NCBI RefSeq assembly: GCF_008919445.1
Contig: NZ_VSLG01000008.1
Coordinates: 1-64,000, forward strand
Reading direction: 5' to 3'
Source: Serinicoccus kebangsaanensis
GTDB taxonomy: Bacteria > Actinomycetota > Actinomycetes > Actinomycetales > Dermatophilaceae
Length of the DNA stretch: 64,000 nt
A program made the position numbers and the translations under genes. Shown in pieces: positions 63,263 to 64,000 of this stretch (positions are counted from its first letter, which is position 1; each line of letters begins with the position of its first letter). The notes under the pieces are model-generated. The model did not search any database and was not told the DNA's origin. It saw only the letters and a program-made list of their open reading frames with translations.

Positions 63263-63281
63263 GGTGTGAGGGCTCACGAGC

Positions 63282-63752
63282 TCACGAGCGGCCCCCGGCC
63301 GCGTCCTGCTCCTCGCGCAGCACCAGCCGCAGCCGCTCCAGGTCGCGGCGCATCGCGCGTTTCATGCCCAGGGTCACGGCCCCGGAGGCGAGGGTGGTCA
63401 TCGCCTTCGGCCGCCCCGCGTTGCGCACGCTCATCCCGGTCCGCGCACGCCCCTCCGCCTCGTCCTCGTCCCACCAGGTGTAGGTCGTCTCCATCGGGAA
63501 CGGCCCGTCGTCGGTGCGCATCACCAGCCGCTCGTCGGGCACCAGGTCGACGATCTCGTAGGTGTAGGCCAGCTCGCGACCGAGGAACCGCGCGACGAAG
63601 TCGACCCGTGCCCCCTCCTCGACGCACGGGTCAGCCTCCCAGCGGACCGAGCGGATGTTGGAGTACCACCGCATCGCCTGGTCCGGGTCGCCCGCCACGG
63701 CGGCCACGAGCGGTCGCGGCGCGTCGAAGATCGTGGCGACCGTCACATCCAT
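63282..63752 (-). CDS. SRPBCC-family (polyketide cyclase/START-like) protein
   Basis: A 156-aa single-domain protein of the START/Bet v 1 fold. MDVTVATIFDAPRPLVAAVAGDPDQAMRWYSNIRSVRWE is the first strand and helices, then FVARFLGRELAYTYEIVDLVPDERLVMRTDDGPFPMETTYTW and the C-terminal long helix SGAVTLGMKRAMRRDLERLRLVLREEQ. Such proteins bind hydrophobic ligands in a deep cavity. Start ATG 63752 is seven bases after TACCCT on the minus strand. It lies next to the purA end on the same strand but is unlikely to be linked to purine synthesis. Confidence 0.86.
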   Translation of the reverse strand: MDVTVATIFDAPRPLVAAVAGDPDQAMRWYSNIRSVRWEADPCVEEGARVDFVARFLGRELAYTYEIVDLVPDERLVMRTDDGPFPMETTYTWWDEDEAEGRARTGMSVRNAGRPKAMTTLASGAVTLGMKRAMRRDLERLRLVLREEQDAAGGRS

Positions 63753-63759
63753 GAGGCAC

Positions 63760-63765
63760 AGGGTA
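63760..63765 (-). promoter_or_regulatory. -10 element of the leaderless SRPBCC gene
   Basis: TACCCT on the minus strand, seven bases before ATG 63752. Confidence 0.55.
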
Positions 63766-63827
63766 TGCCTGGACGCTCCGAGGCGTCAGCGGTGCGACGT
63801 GCCGGTCGCACCCCGTCGCCGGGTGCC

Positions 63828-64000
63828 TCAGGCGACGGCGGCCTCGTCCCGGCCGAGCAGGTCGTGGCGGACGATGACCTCGTCGCGACCGGGGCCGATG
63901 CCGATGACCGAGATCCGGGCGCCGATGAGCTCCTCGAGCCGCTCGACGTAGCGCTGCGCCGCGAGCGGGAGGTCGCTGAACCGTCGCGCACCGGTGATGT
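63828..64000 (-). CDS. purA: adenylosuccinate synthetase PurA, C-terminal end (partial)
   Basis: The right edge cuts the gene; only the last 57 codons and the stop at 63828 are seen. The frame starts two bases in (63998) and reads [21 protein letters not shown] followed by [21 protein letters not shown], which is the typical C-terminus of PurA (the ITGAR...P..AQ.YV...E, and IGxGPGRDxxI motif). PurA makes adenylosuccinate from IMP, aspartate and GTP, the first step to AMP. It lies about 6 kb from purL on the opposite strand, so it is near the purDCL cluster but not in it. Confidence 0.88.
   Translation of the reverse strand, partial: ITGARRFSDLPLAAQRYVERLEELIGARISVIGIGPGRDEVIVRHDLLGRDEAAVA

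Overview
This is a very GC-rich chromosomal segment from an actinobacterium. The gene set (a RecBCD cluster, leaderless genes with a TANNNT element 6-8 nt before the start codon, a mycothiol-type DinB enzyme, an F420-type flavin/deazaflavin oxidoreductase, a DUF5063 gene next to recR) and the codon habits suggest the order Micrococcales, close to Intrasporangiaceae/Ornithinimicrobiaceae. That placement is an inference; there is no rRNA or other marker here to fix it. I see no prophage, transposase, tRNA, rRNA or CRISPR array. Nearly all of it looks like stable core and near-core chromosome.

Layout. 1-9 kb: recC-recB-recD, a tightly overlapping operon for the double-strand-break nuclease/helicase, then a conserved hypothetical gene. 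9.9-15.6 kb (minus strand): a MacB/FtsX-type ABC exporter pair and a NarL-type two-component system, separated by a 32-bp-period repeat array. 15.6-26.5 kb (minus strand): histidine utilisation, hutH-hutU-yjiH and an M20 amidohydrolase-hutF-(lipoprotein)-hutI, interrupted by ybaK (plus strand), an internally deleted Uma2 pseudogene and a small PPOX oxidoreductase. The route is histidine, urocanate, imidazolonepropionate, formimidoylglutamate, N-formylglutamate. No classical hutG is present; the M20 amidase is the obvious candidate for the last step. 26.7-35.2 kb: a glycosyltransferase, a glutamine amidotransferase divergent from an ASCH protein, a VOC protein, glycogen phosphorylase, an IclR regulator and a TrmB/LuxR-like regulator. 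35.2-42.3 kb: helD, dnaX, plsC, recR and a DUF5063 gene. 42.4-48.2 kb (minus): a six-gene Mrp/Mnh cation/proton antiporter operon with A and B fused. 48.4-51.4 kb: a large secreted or membrane-anchored protein with a von Willebrand type D-like domain followed by ankyrin repeats. 51.5-57.8 kb: purD-purC-purL, with a single-chain long PurL. 58-63.8 kb: small enzymes and regulators (alpha/beta hydrolase, VOC, AraC, PPOX, YdeI, winged-helix, mycothiol-type enzyme, SRPBCC). The right edge cuts through the C-terminal end of purA.

The most unusual content is between the genes. Several gene ends carry periodic repeat arrays: a 20-21-bp core repeated every 32 bp at three places (two of them bracketing the DUF5063 gene in opposite orientation), a 38-bp array built around a 12-bp palindrome, a 22-bp array, and several long palindromes, one with 33-bp arms. 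A second genome-scale signal is the hexamer GTATGC/GCATAC, which recurs in all frames and both strands and forces otherwise rare codons (TAT for Tyr before GCC, GCA for Ala before TAC). A third is a set of at least fourteen genes whose start codon sits 6-8 nt after a TANNNT element, including one divergent pair whose two -10 elements share the same TA.
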